From assembly GCA_002366885.1 (NCBI GenBank), contig DFCD01000119.1:1-15103 (forward strand): 15,103 bases of DNA, given 5' to 3'. Made by a program: the position numbers and the translations under genes. The notes under the pieces are model-generated. The model worked only from the letters and a program-made list of their open reading frames with translations. It had not been told where the DNA came from and ran no database searches. The stretch comes from Verrucomicrobia bacterium UBA3063. GTDB lineage: Bacteria; Verrucomicrobiota; Verrucomicrobiia; Methylacidiphilales; Verrucolacustridaceae. Positions 1-7,323 of this stretch are shown here, one piece after another (within the stretch, counting starts at the first letter, position 1; each line of letters begins with the position of its first letter).

Positions 1-552
1 GAGACCAAGGGGGTGACCTACTGCGCCACCTGCGACGGGGCCCTGCCGATGTTCCGCAACCAGCCGCTTGTCGTGGTGGGGGGAGGGGATTCGGCCTGTG
101 AGGAGGCGACTTTTCTGACCCGGTTTGCCTCGACGGTGTACCTGGTGCACCGGCGGGACCAGCTGCGCGCCTCGAGGATCATGGCGGAGCGCGCGCTGGG
201 AAATGCCAAGATCAAGCCGGTGTGGAACTCGGTGGTGGAGTCGGTGGAGGGCTTGGCCCAGGGCAAGGTGACCGGGGTGAAACTCAAGGACACCGCCACG
301 GGGAAAAGCTCCGTGCTTCCCTGTGCGGGTGTGTTTGTGGCGATCGGTCACGTTCCCAACACAAAAATTTTCGCGGGAAAATTGAGGATGGATGAGGCTG
401 GCTACCTGCAGTTGGGTCCGGGCAGTCGCACGAATGTCGAGGGTGTCTTCGGGGCGGGAGACTGTGCGGACAGGGTGTACCGTCAGGCAATCACCGCGGC
501 GGGGATGGGGTGCATGGCCGCGATCGATGCCGAACGATATCTCGCCGGTTGA
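1..552 (+). CDS. trxB: Thioredoxin reductase, C-terminal part (5' end outside window)
   Basis: FAD- and NADPH-dependent enzyme that passes electrons from NADPH through a redox-active disulfide to thioredoxin in the cytoplasm. The frame is open from base 1, so the gene begins upstream; 183 residues are visible. Fragment residues 8-11 are the CATC active-site disulfide followed by DG. The NADPH-binding GGGDSA is at about 27-32, with the HRR that contacts the NADPH phosphate at about 50-52. The C-terminal FAD motif GAGDCAD is at about 151-157, followed by the family-typical YRQAITAAGMGC. The length from the disulfide to the stop, about 176 residues, is close to that of E. coli TrxB, so the 3' end is intact. 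The N-terminal FAD domain is missing only because of the window edge. No terminator was recognised after the stop. A close flavoprotein disulfide reductase of the same family is the only real alternative. Confidence 0.95.
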   Translation, partial: ETKGVTYCATCDGALPMFRNQPLVVVGGGDSACEEATFLTRFASTVYLVHRRDQLRASRIMAERALGNAKIKPVWNSVVESVEGLAQGKVTGVKLKDTATGKSSVLPCAGVFVAIGHVPNTKIFAGKLRMDEAGYLQLGPGSRTNVEGVFGAGDCADRVYRQAITAAGMGCMAAIDAERYLAG

Positions 553-689
553 TGCGTCCCGTTGTGGGGAGGTCGACAGGGACAGGTTTTGCGGATGACC
601 CGCGTGTGCGAAGAGGTTCTCCTACTCCCGATAAAATCCCTGCCAAAGGAAAGGGCAATTAGGGTAGCGTTTCCGGCAATGGCACAGGC
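553..689. other. Intergenic region upstream of the GH31 gene
   Basis: These 137 bp separate trxB from the GH31 gene. A TAAAAT hexamer at 632-637 could be a -10 element, but no good -35 lies 16-18 bp upstream of it. A purine-rich, Shine-Dalgarno-like stretch (AAAGGAAAGGG, about 645-655) is not followed by a start codon at useful distance. No convincing terminator hairpin was found. The GH31 gene could therefore have its own promoter here, or be read through from trxB. Confidence 0.4.
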
Positions 690-3167
690 ATGGAACGGGC
701 AGGGCTCTTTGCGACCATGAAGAATCCTTCCCAAGACAAGGGGACAATCGTGCCCGGAGGCGGAGGGGGTTCCGCCGGTTGGCGAAGGATTCCCCATGGA
801 TTGGAGATGGGCCTGGAGGCGGTTCCTGGGGAAGTCGTGCAGGTGACGGTTCTGCGCGCCGAGGTGGTGCGGATCAGGATCTCCAAAAACGGGGTTTGGG
901 AGGAGAACCCCTCGCACGCGGTGCTGCCGGAACGGTCCCTTCCGGAAGCCACGCCCATCGAGATCCGGGAGCAACCGGACCGGGTGGAGTTGGTCACCGG
1001 GGCGGTCACCGTTTCCCTGTACCGCGATCCTTTTCACGTGGAAATCCGGCGCGCCGACGGCACCCCCGTTTTGGCGAGCCCCCGCGATGCGCAGGGGCGA
1101 CCCTGGTTCTACCGGGTCCGGGGGGACGGGTTCGAGGTGGGGAGGCGGATCGGCGGGCGGGACGGAATCCACGGATTGGGGGAGAAAACCGGGTCGTTCA
1201 ACAAGAACGGGCGCAACTGGACCTTCTGGAACACCGACGTCCTCAATCCCAACGTGGCGGGCGGGTACCGGGAAATTCCCCATCCGGATCCCTCGAAGGA
1301 TCCGACCAGCACGGAGTTTGATCCCTATTACGTCTCCATCCCCTTTTTCCTGCACCGCAGGGCGGAGAACGGCGAGGTGGCCGGGTTCTTTTTGGATAAT
1401 CCCGGCCGTTCCCACCTTGATTTTCGCCGGGCGGAGGAAACGGTTTTTCATTTCGAGGGCGGCCAATACACCGAGTACGTCTTTGTCGGTCCCCGCGCGC
1501 CCGAGATCCTGCGGGGCTACACGGGGCTGACCGGGCGGATGCCGCTGCCCCCGCTGTGGGCCCTCGGAAATCACCAGTGCCGTTGGCACGACTACCGTCA
1601 GGACCAGGTGGAGGCCCTGGCATCCCGCTACCGCCGGGAGAAGCTGCCCTGCGACGTTCTCTGGATCGACATTGATTACATGAACGGATTCCGTGTCTTC
1701 ACATGGGACCGGGAAAAATTCCCGGATCCGGCGCGCCTGATGGAAAATCTGGCCAAGGAAAAATTCAAGCTCATCACCATCATTGACCCGGGGGTCAAGG
1801 AGGAGCCCGGCTACCCGGTGTATGACGATGCCTTGCGGAACCGGTTGGTGTGTCTGGACGCCCAGGGCCGTCCTTATGTGGGCCAGGTTTGGCCGGGCCG
1901 GACGGTCTTTCCCGATTTCACGCTGCCGGAGGCCAGGGCGTGGTGGGGGCGGCTGAACGCCGAGCATGTCCGTTCCGGAATCGCCGGCATCTGGAACGAC
2001 ATGAACGAGCCGGCCACGGGCGATGTGCCGGCCGAGGGGATGCTCTTCGGGAACGGCCGGTTTTCCCACGCCCGTTTTCACAACGAATACGCCCTGCTCA
2101 TGGCGATGGGGACGGTGGAGGGGTTGCGCGCCGCGATGCCGGATCGCCGCACCTTCGTGCTTTCCCGGGCCGGTTCTCCCGGCATCCAGCGTTACGCCGC
2201 CAACTGGCTGGGGGATAACTGCTCCCGCTGGAGTCATCTGGGCCTGGCGGTGAGGATGGCGCTGGGGATGGGGCTCTCCGGCCAGCCGTTTGTCGGTGCA
2301 GATGTCGGCGGTTTCATGGAGGCCTGTTCGGAGGAGCTGCTGGTCCGATGGTACCAATATGCCGCCTGGACCCCGTTTTGCCGGAACCACAACGCCACGG
2401 GTCAGCCCGACCAATATCCCTGGAGTTTTGGGGAAGCGGCCCTCGGCTTGATTCGGCGCGCTTTGCAGGACCGTTACCGGCTGATGCCCTATCTCTATGC
2501 CCAATTCGTCCTCGCCTCGGAAACCGGAATGCCGGTCCAGCGTCCGCTGGGCCTGGAGTTCCCGGACTTGGCGGCCGCCTGGGAAACGGAAGACGAGTTT
2601 TTCCTGGGGGCCCACATGCTGGTGGCCCCGGTTCTGGAAAAGGGGGCCACGCAGCGATCCGTTTATCTGCCTCCCGGGGACTGGTACCGGTGGCAGGATG
2701 GTTCCCGGGAAAGTTCCCCGGGCGGGCAGTTCTCCGTTCCCGTCACCATGGATTCCATTCCTGTCTGGGTGCGGGGCGGGGCGGTGATCCCGTGCTGGGC
2801 CGAGCCCCCGCTCTCGACCCTGGGTTACCAGCCCGAGGTGATTTCCCTCCACGTTTATCTTCCCGGAAAAGACGGCAGGACGGAGTCGTTCCTTTATGAG
2901 GATGACGGGATCACCGACGATCCCTCCGGCCAGAGCCAACTGCGCACAACGTTGGTGCTGACCCGCCAGGAGGATGCTGTGACTCTTGAGGGCCGGGTTC
3001 AGGGGCGGCCTTTTCCGGGGTTCCGGCGTCAGGCTTTCCGTTTGATCCTGCACACTCCTGCCGGGGAAAAATGGGGTTGGGGTGCGGATGCCTCCCGCCC
3101 AGCCCAGGGTTGGGATTTCCCCAACCGGGGCGAGAGTTGGCAGATCGCGGCGAGGAGGCTGGGTTAA
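690..3167 (+). CDS. Glycoside hydrolase family 31 alpha-glucosidase
   Basis: Retaining exo-acting alpha-glucosidase that releases glucose from the non-reducing end of alpha-glucans or oligosaccharides. The 825 residues follow GH31 order: N-terminal beta-sandwich (about 35-270), catalytic TIM barrel (about 285-620), then C-terminal beta domains. The barrel carries WIDIDYM at about 325-331. The nucleophile motif GIWNDMNEP puts the catalytic Asp at 437, and the acid/base motif WLGDN puts its Asp at 509. There is no signal peptide, so it probably acts in the cytoplasm on imported sugars. The start is uncertain: the ATG at 690 and the in-frame ATG at 717 both lack a clear Shine-Dalgarno sequence, and the residues between them are not conserved domain. 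A PGGGGGSAG stretch (about 22-30) looks like a flexible leader. It converges on the GH66 gene with only 27 bp between. Bond preference (1,4 or 1,6) cannot be read from sequence; related alpha-xylosidases are less likely. Confidence 0.9.
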   Translation: MERAGLFATMKNPSQDKGTIVPGGGGGSAGWRRIPHGLEMGLEAVPGEVVQVTVLRAEVVRIRISKNGVWEENPSHAVLPERSLPEATPIEIREQPDRVELVTGAVTVSLYRDPFHVEIRRADGTPVLASPRDAQGRPWFYRVRGDGFEVGRRIGGRDGIHGLGEKTGSFNKNGRNWTFWNTDVLNPNVAGGYREIPHPDPSKDPTSTEFDPYYVSIPFFLHRRAENGEVAGFFLDNPGRSHLDFRRAEETVFHFEGGQYTEYVFVGPRAPEILRGYTGLTGRMPLPPLWALGNHQCRWHDYRQDQVEALASRYRREKLPCDVLWIDIDYMNGFRVFTWDREKFPDPARLMENLAKEKFKLITIIDPGVKEEPGYPVYDDALRNRLVCLDAQGRPYVGQVWPGRTVFPDFTLPEARAWWGRLNAEHVRSGIAGIWNDMNEPATGDVPAEGMLFGNGRFSHARFHNEYALLMAMGTVEGLRAAMPDRRTFVLSRAGSPGIQRYAANWLGDNCSRWSHLGLAVRMALGMGLSGQPFVGADVGGFMEACSEELLVRWYQYAAWTPFCRNHNATGQPDQYPWSFGEAALGLIRRALQDRYRLMPYLYAQFVLASETGMPVQRPLGLEFPDLAAAWETEDEFFLGAHMLVAPVLEKGATQRSVYLPPGDWYRWQDGSRESSPGGQFSVPVTMDSIPVWVRGGAVIPCWAEPPLSTLGYQPEVISLHVYLPGKDGRTESFLYEDDGITDDPSGQSQLRTTLVLTRQEDAVTLEGRVQGRPFPGFRRQAFRLILHTPAGEKWGWGADASRPAQGWDFPNRGESWQIAARRLG

Positions 3168-3202
3168 GGAAAAAGGAAATCGACCGCCCGCCAGCTAGGG
3201 CG
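3168..3202 (-). terminator. Possible weak terminator of the GH66 gene
   Basis: On the minus strand a short inverted repeat (CGCCC, 8-nt loop, GGGCG; plus positions 3198-3202 and 3185-3189) overlaps the GH66 stop codon. It is followed after a few bases by a T-rich run ending near 3168. The stem is only 5 bp and the T tract is not directly adjacent, so this would be a poor intrinsic terminator. The tight convergent arrangement makes some termination here likely. Confidence 0.3.
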
Positions 3203-5519
3203 CGTATTCGAGAATCAGGGTGGCGTGGACGCAAAAAGGCGGGAGCTTCAAGGAAAGCCGGCCGGCCTTTGTTTTCCAGGTGACCGGTGCGGGATCGGCG
3301 TAGCCGGTGCCATCGGGCGAGGTGAAAAAAATCCTGGCGGGTTCGACACCTCCGGGAAGGGGAATTTCCAGGGCTCCGCTTTCCAGCGGTTTGGGCCAGG
3401 GAAGATCGGCGCTCCAACGCCGGTCCGGACCCAGGCGGAGGATCTGAACGGCGAGGGTTTGGTGCCCGGGAGAGGCAAAGGTGCGGGTCAGGCCGTCGGC
3501 AAAGGGGATCGGAAGGGGAACATGGACCACCTCCGGGCCGTGCGTGATGCCGTAGAGCATGGCGTCGTGACGATGGTAGGCCTCGAGCAGTTCGTGATTG
3601 CCCGCACGCAGGGGGGTGTGGTCCGGATAGAAAAGGCTGTTGAGGCCGTGCATGGTGTGGCTTTTTTCATCCGGCTCGCCCACCACCATCAGGGAGCCGG
3701 CCCCGGTCATGGTGGCGCCGAGGATCCGCGCCAGCGTCCCGGGGGGCCAGGAGGCTTGTTTGGGCTGCATGTCCGCGGGGTAAAGCTTGAGGATGACCCG
3801 CTGGTTCCCGGGCTCCCGCTGGCGCAGGCAAATTTCGACAAGTTCCTCCAGCTCGTCGGTGTAAAAACGCCAGATCTCGAGGAACTGGAAGTCGGTGACA
3901 TCCTTCATCCGCTCGGCGCCGAATTCGTTGACGCTGTTGAAGGAGACGAGTCCGTGGGGTTTGACCTCCCGGGTGACGCGCCGGACCTGCCCGACGAAGT
4001 CGTGCAGCACGTCGACCAGCTTGTCGCCGTTCCGGCGGCTGTCCTTCGCGTAAAAGCGGGCGTCGGGGTTGTCGCCGTAGGAATCGATCTCGAAGCCGTC
4101 GAAGGAAAACTGGTCGCCGGGGTCGTTGTCCAGCGCCCGCCGGAAATCCGCGAGGATGTGGGTGTGCCAAGGGGAGTCGCCCGCGACATTCATCAGCCAG
4201 AACCATTTGGGTTTTTTCTGCCGGTCCGCCTCCGCTTCCGTCATGATCTCCCCGTTGAAGATTTTGGGTTCCCCTTTTTCGTCCGTCATCGGATGGGGGT
4301 GACGGCGGTAGACGCTCTCCGAGGCGGCGTAGGCGGCGACGTAGGCGAGGGAGAGGATGCCGCGCTCCCCGGCGGCCCGCATTTTTTCCCGGGCGACATC
4401 GGCGGAGATGGGGATCCCGAAAGGTTCAAATTTATACTCTTTTTCTTCCGGGGCGTAATGACCGTGGCCGGGGAAGTAGTCGTAAAACTCGACGGCGTTG
4501 ATACGCAACCGGGCGAGCAGGTCGGCTTTGCCGGCGTAGTCGTGATCCCCGGGGCGGTAATCGGAAAAGAAACCGTAGCGCAGGTCGTCCACGACCCGGG
4601 TCAGGGTGGAAACGACGGTTTCTCCGAGGGCCCGGGGATCCTCCGGCGAGCCCCAAACCAGGCGGGCACGAAGCGCTCCCTCCTCCTTCCGGGGGGGCAG
4701 AGGTAGGGAAAGGGGGTTGCCGTCCCACTCGACGGTTTGGCTCAGGACTTTTTTTCCGGTCGGTTCCTCGACCAAGAGTTGCAGGGGGGCAGCGTCCCGT
4801 GTCAGGCCGGGCGGGGCGGAAATCCTCAGGACATGGGCCTTGCCGACGGGGACCCAGACTTTTTCCGTCCGCACGGACAGCCGGGGAACGGCATCCGGGG
4901 GGATCGTGGGGTAATTCCCGGTGTTGCTGGCCGGCCACTTTCGTTGACGGGACGAAGGGGAGGGACGGAAGACGGAGTGGTTTTCCCCGTCGGTTTCCTT
5001 CCCGTGCGGATCCGTCAACCACTGGAAGTCCCCCGCAGCCGTCTTGACCACGTAGGTGTAGCGGATTTCCCCCGGGTGCAGGTTTTCCTCGCGGTACCAA
5101 AGGTTTTCCCCGGAAGGCCGCATGGCAAAACGGGGGTTGGACACCCGGCCCTGGTTGTTTTGGGCCCAACCGTTGAAGTTTCCGGCGAGATAGACCGCCT
5201 TCCCCCCGGGTTCGCTGGCAAAGCGGAAAAGAATGGTGTCCCCTTTTTGCACGGGGGGACCCGGTTGGAGGGCCTCGTCCGGAACGATGGGTTTTTGCTG
5301 CCGAAGGGATTCCAGTTCCTTCCAGACAAGGTTCCATCCGCCGGGGGCCGGGGAAGGGTTTTTTTTCGGGTCGACGGATGGCGTGCGTGCGGAGCTTTCC
5401 GCATGGCAGGCGAGGGAGATCGTTGCCAGAAACGCCAGCACGGGAAGCAGGCGGGGAAAGCGCTGCGGAAACGGGGAAAAAGATGGTGGCGGGGCGGGGT
5501 AAGGTTTCCGAAAAGTCAT
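3195..5519 (-). CDS. Secreted GH66-type glucanase with N-terminal CBM48-like domain
   Basis: Probable endo-acting alpha-glucan hydrolase of the dextranase / cycloisomaltooligosaccharide glucanotransferase type. Of 774 residues, about 1-40 form an export signal: an unusually long n-region, hydrophobic core at about 23-37, and a likely signal peptidase I site after ACHA. The Cys is not in a good lipobox. Residues about 92-185 resemble CBM48 / AMPK glycogen-binding domains (VYLAGNFNGWA, then WYREE and IRYTYVV). A linker and Ig-like segment (about 210-310) follow. The barrel begins at RYGFFSDY with INAVEFYDYFPGHGHYAP (about 340-357). FDGFEIDSYGD gives a candidate nucleophile Asp479, and FNSVNEFG a candidate acid/base Glu532. 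Their spacing (53) is shorter than the roughly 70 I recall for characterised dextranases. The last 100 residues are a C-terminal beta domain. No strong Shine-Dalgarno precedes the ATG. GH66 assignment is by motif memory; substrate is unproven. Confidence 0.75.
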   Translation of the reverse strand: MTFRKPYPAPPPSFSPFPQRFPRLLPVLAFLATISLACHAESSARTPSVDPKKNPSPAPGGWNLVWKELESLRQQKPIVPDEALQPGPPVQKGDTILFRFASEPGGKAVYLAGNFNGWAQNNQGRVSNPRFAMRPSGENLWYREENLHPGEIRYTYVVKTAAGDFQWLTDPHGKETDGENHSVFRPSPSSRQRKWPASNTGNYPTIPPDAVPRLSVRTEKVWVPVGKAHVLRISAPPGLTRDAAPLQLLVEEPTGKKVLSQTVEWDGNPLSLPLPPRKEEGALRARLVWGSPEDPRALGETVVSTLTRVVDDLRYGFFSDYRPGDHDYAGKADLLARLRINAVEFYDYFPGHGHYAPEEKEYKFEPFGIPISADVAREKMRAAGERGILSLAYVAAYAASESVYRRHPHPMTDEKGEPKIFNGEIMTEAEADRQKKPKWFWLMNVAGDSPWHTHILADFRRALDNDPGDQFSFDGFEIDSYGDNPDARFYAKDSRRNGDKLVDVLHDFVGQVRRVTREVKPHGLVSFNSVNEFGAERMKDVTDFQFLEIWRFYTDELEELVEICLRQREPGNQRVILKLYPADMQPKQASWPPGTLARILGATMTGAGSLMVVGEPDEKSHTMHGLNSLFYPDHTPLRAGNHELLEAYHRHDAMLYGITHGPEVVHVPLPIPFADGLTRTFASPGHQTLAVQILRLGPDRRWSADLPWPKPLESGALEIPLPGGVEPARIFFTSPDGTGYADPAPVTWKTKAGRLSLKLPPFCVHATLILEYAP

Positions 5520-5697
5520 CGAAAAGATGGTTTAATCCTAGGTTCCCCGGACGATGAAGCCAAGGTCTCGACGGCGGAGGTGGTCTTGTTTCCGGGAGGG
5601 ACCGGGCGGAATCTCTCCTCCCCAAGCCTCTTTTCCGGCAAGACCAAAGCTGGTAGGATCTTCTTGGCCTTCCCAACCCACCAGGAGATACCCCACC
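5520..5697. other. Divergent intergenic region between GH66 and secreted protein genes
   Basis: These 178 bp must hold the start signals for both divergent genes. No confident sigma70 promoter stands out; the best on the plus strand is TTTTCC (5631-5636), 17 bp, TAGGAT (5654-5659), which is weak. An 8-bp perfect inverted repeat, TGGTCTTG (5581-5588) and CAAGACCA (5639-5646), lies between the genes, with a 50-base spacing. Confidence 0.4.
5683..5687 (+). promoter_or_regulatory. Ribosome binding site of the secreted protein gene
   Basis: AGGAG lies 10 bases before the ATG at 5698. It selects this start over the longer open frame that continues upstream to 5554, because the ATG is also followed directly by a signal peptide. 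Confidence 0.75.
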
Positions 5698-6408
5698 ATG
5701 AGAAAACCCGTCCGCATCCTTTACTCCGCGCTCTGGCTTGTCGCCTTTTTTCTGCCGGTCCTGCTCCGGGGAGCCACCCCCGGAACCGATACGCCCGATT
5801 CCCCGGAGTATGTCGGGGGCAAGTGGGAGAGCGGGCTCAACGGGGGTAAGGGGTTTTTGGGTTGGAACCTTGTCACCACCGGACCGAACTGCGGATTCCG
5901 CATCGGCGACTCGACCCCCTCGGGGATGGCGGTGAACACCGATCGGGGAAACGCCTTCGGCCTCTACACCCACGGCAAGGGAAACACCGTGGACGCCTAC
6001 CGGTCCTTCGATTCCCCCCTGGAATCCGGGCAGTCCTTTCAGGTGGAAATGGCCGTCAACTGGCGTAACGGCCAGAAGGGGATCGACCTGCGGCGGGTGG
6101 GGGACAACGAGGTTATCTTCAATTTCAATGTCGGGGCGGATGACTATGTGGTGCACCATGCCGCCTCCGGCAACGGATCGCTCGGCAAGGAGTATGCCTC
6201 CAAGACCGTTTTCACCGTGCGTTTCACCCAAAAGGACGCCCTGGGAGGCGTCTGGAAAATCACCCGAAGCGGCGGTGTTTCCTCGGTGGCCGAGGGCACC
6301 TACCAGGGGATCGCCGGCGGGGTGAAGTTTTACGTGATGGACACCGATTCCGGAGTGGAGAACGAGTTGTGGTTCAACCGCCTGACCGTCTCCGCAAAGC
6401 AGAAATAG
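5698..6408 (+). CDS. Small secreted beta-rich protein of unknown function
   Basis: Unrecognised protein of 236 residues. It has a clear export signal: MRKPVR, then a hydrophobic core at about 8-23, with cleavage likely near residue 26. The mature part of about 210 residues is rich in Gly, Asn, Thr and aromatic residues, in short alternating stretches typical of an all-beta sandwich. It has no repeats, no second membrane segment and no sorting motif at its end. Segments such as NAFGLYTHGKGNTVDAYRSF and SFQVEMAVNW recall, from memory only, concanavalin-like or sugar-binding modules attached to secreted amylases and pullulanases in Verrucomicrobiota and related bacteria. It is divergent from the secreted GH66-type gene, which fits a role in carbohydrate binding at or outside the cell surface. 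No catalytic residues can be named. That it is a real gene is well supported; its function is a guess. Confidence 0.75.
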   Translation: MRKPVRILYSALWLVAFFLPVLLRGATPGTDTPDSPEYVGGKWESGLNGGKGFLGWNLVTTGPNCGFRIGDSTPSGMAVNTDRGNAFGLYTHGKGNTVDAYRSFDSPLESGQSFQVEMAVNWRNGQKGIDLRRVGDNEVIFNFNVGADDYVVHHAASGNGSLGKEYASKTVFTVRFTQKDALGGVWKITRSGGVSSVAEGTYQGIAGGVKFYVMDTDSGVENELWFNRLTVSAKQK

Positions 6409-6462
6409 ATTTTTTTTGCGGGCGGTTCCGCAGGTGCGCGCGGGGCGGGAAGTTTGCGAGGG

Positions 6463-7128
6463 TTAGCGCTGGGCGCCGGGGGATGGCGGCAGCTGGGGAT
6501 CTCCCGAGGGCGGAGGAGGAAGTTGCTGAAGGAGGAGGTTGACCTCCGGGAGAAAGGCGCTGCCGCTGTTTTCCGCGAGGGCATCCTTGAGGACCTGACG
6601 GGCGGCTTCCGGGCGTTTTTCCTCGATAAGGATGCGGGCGAGCCCGACGGCGGCGGCGGTGTGGAAGGGGTCCCGGGGGCGTTCGGTGACGATTCTTAAA
6701 TAAAGGGATTGGGCAGAGGCGCCGTTTCCGGCCAAGGCCAGCTGATTGGCTTCGCCCATCCGGGCGGATGAGAGGAGCGGGTGCTTGGGGAACTGGCGCA
6801 CAAAAACCTCATAAAGTTCGGCGGCTTTGCGGTGATCCTTCTTGGATGCCGCTTCCTCGGCGGCATTGAGGATGGCGAGGGCGGTGGCCGGTTGGCCGGG
6901 GTAATCGCGGATCAGCTTTTCCCAGGTTTCCGGGCCCGGCTTTTCCGCAAGCAGGCGGGATGCCTCGTTCCTGGAATTCTCGGATTTGGATGCCGACCAC
7001 AAAAGGATGCCGAGCCCTGCGGCCAGGGCCATGGCAACTGGCACCAAAACCTTGGCCGAAAGCCAGCCAGGGGGCTCGGAGGGAAGAATGCGGGGTTCTT
7101 CCGCAGGAATCGCTTGGGAATCAGGCAT
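6463..7128 (-). CDS. Membrane-anchored TPR-like protein
   Basis: Protein of 221 residues with a short Pro/Glu-rich cytoplasmic N-terminus, one membrane segment (about 25-45, AKVLVPVAMALAAGLGILLW) and a helical C-terminal part with a Pro-rich tail (QLPPPPSGDPQLPPSP). Residues about 60-200 have the small/large alternation of tetratricopeptide repeats, with segments like KAAELYEVFVRQFPKHP and ARILIEEKRPEAARQVLKDA. It resembles YfgM/BamD-type scaffold proteins in layout, so it is probably an extracytoplasmic protein-protein interaction platform. The start at 7128 is chosen because the segment directly precedes a normal N-in anchor. An upstream ATG at 7176 would add 16 residues (MPACRKKALLAVSLTA), and neither start has a good Shine-Dalgarno. 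It is divergent from mraZ and shares its 195-bp control region. No partner can be named. Confidence 0.7.
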   Translation of the reverse strand: MPDSQAIPAEEPRILPSEPPGWLSAKVLVPVAMALAAGLGILLWSASKSENSRNEASRLLAEKPGPETWEKLIRDYPGQPATALAILNAAEEAASKKDHRKAAELYEVFVRQFPKHPLLSSARMGEANQLALAGNGASAQSLYLRIVTERPRDPFHTAAAVGLARILIEEKRPEAARQVLKDALAENSGSAFLPEVNLLLQQLPPPPSGDPQLPPSPGAQR

Positions 7129-7241
7129 GGCGGTTAGGGATACTGCTAGGAGAGCCTTCTTTCGGCAAGCTGGCATCCACCCGGGCAGGGTTGGACAGGT
7201 AAAACGGGGTTTCGGGGTCCAATTTTCGGCAAAAAAAGCAT

Positions 7242-7271
7242 TTGACCGCTGTGGTGGTTGGTGGGTAAAAA
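7242..7271 (+). promoter_or_regulatory. Candidate sigma70 promoter of the dcw cluster (Pmra)
   Basis: TTGACC at 7242-7247 matches the -35 consensus at five of six positions. An 18-bp spacer leads to TAAAAA at 7266-7271 as a -10 element. It lies about 50 bp before mraZ, and its spacer and -10 region overlap the first repeats of the putative MraZ operator, which is the expected layout for autorepression. Confidence 0.5.
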
Positions 7272-7286
7272 TGGGTAATTGAGGTG
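7252..7286 (+). promoter_or_regulatory. Putative MraZ operator: four repeats at 10-bp spacing
   Basis: Pentamers TGGTG (7252), TGGGT (7262), TGGGT (7272) and AGGTG (7282) recur at exactly 10-bp steps, on one face of the helix. Known MraZ proteins bind direct TGGGN repeats separated by 5 bp upstream of their own gene. Two units here are perfect and the outer two each differ at one of the four fixed positions. The array overlaps the candidate promoter and sits 38 bp from the mraZ start. Confidence 0.75.
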
Positions 7287-7323
7287 AATAATGTTTATTT
7301 ATGGATAACAACGACATAGGAAA

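Larger units (their letters stand above)
7129..7323. other. Divergent control region between the TPR gene and mraZ
   Basis: These 195 bp hold the upstream signals of the dcw cluster. The part next to mraZ (about 7230-7320) is clearly AT-richer than the surrounding genes, as expected of a promoter, and carries the candidate promoter and operator array listed separately. The part next to the TPR gene (7129-7230) shows no confident promoter on the minus strand. Confidence 0.6.

Noticed and set aside
483..3053. 856-codon open frame on the minus strand
   Set aside because: It lies antisense to the well-supported GH31 gene. Its translation is Pro/Arg/Gly/His-rich without domain motifs, as expected for an antisense frame in GC-rich coding DNA.
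3225..4706. 493-codon open frame on the plus strand
   Set aside because: Antisense to the GH66-type gene. The Gly/Val/Asp-rich translation has no recognisable domain.
3195..5519. Lipoprotein signal in the GH66-type protein (Cys in SLACHA)
   Set aside because: The residue at -3 from the Cys is Ser rather than Leu, which does not fit a lipobox well. A signal peptidase I site after CHA explains the segment better.
5631..5659. TTTTCC-N17-TAGGAT as promoter of the secreted protein gene
   Set aside because: Both hexamers match the consensus poorly and similar matches are common by chance, so it is mentioned but not called.
6392..6421. Inverted repeat CCGCAAA / TTTGCGG around the stop of the secreted protein gene as a terminator
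   Set aside because: The run of T lies inside the loop and stem rather than after the hairpin, and the 16-nt loop is long. On neither strand is there a proper T tract after the stem.
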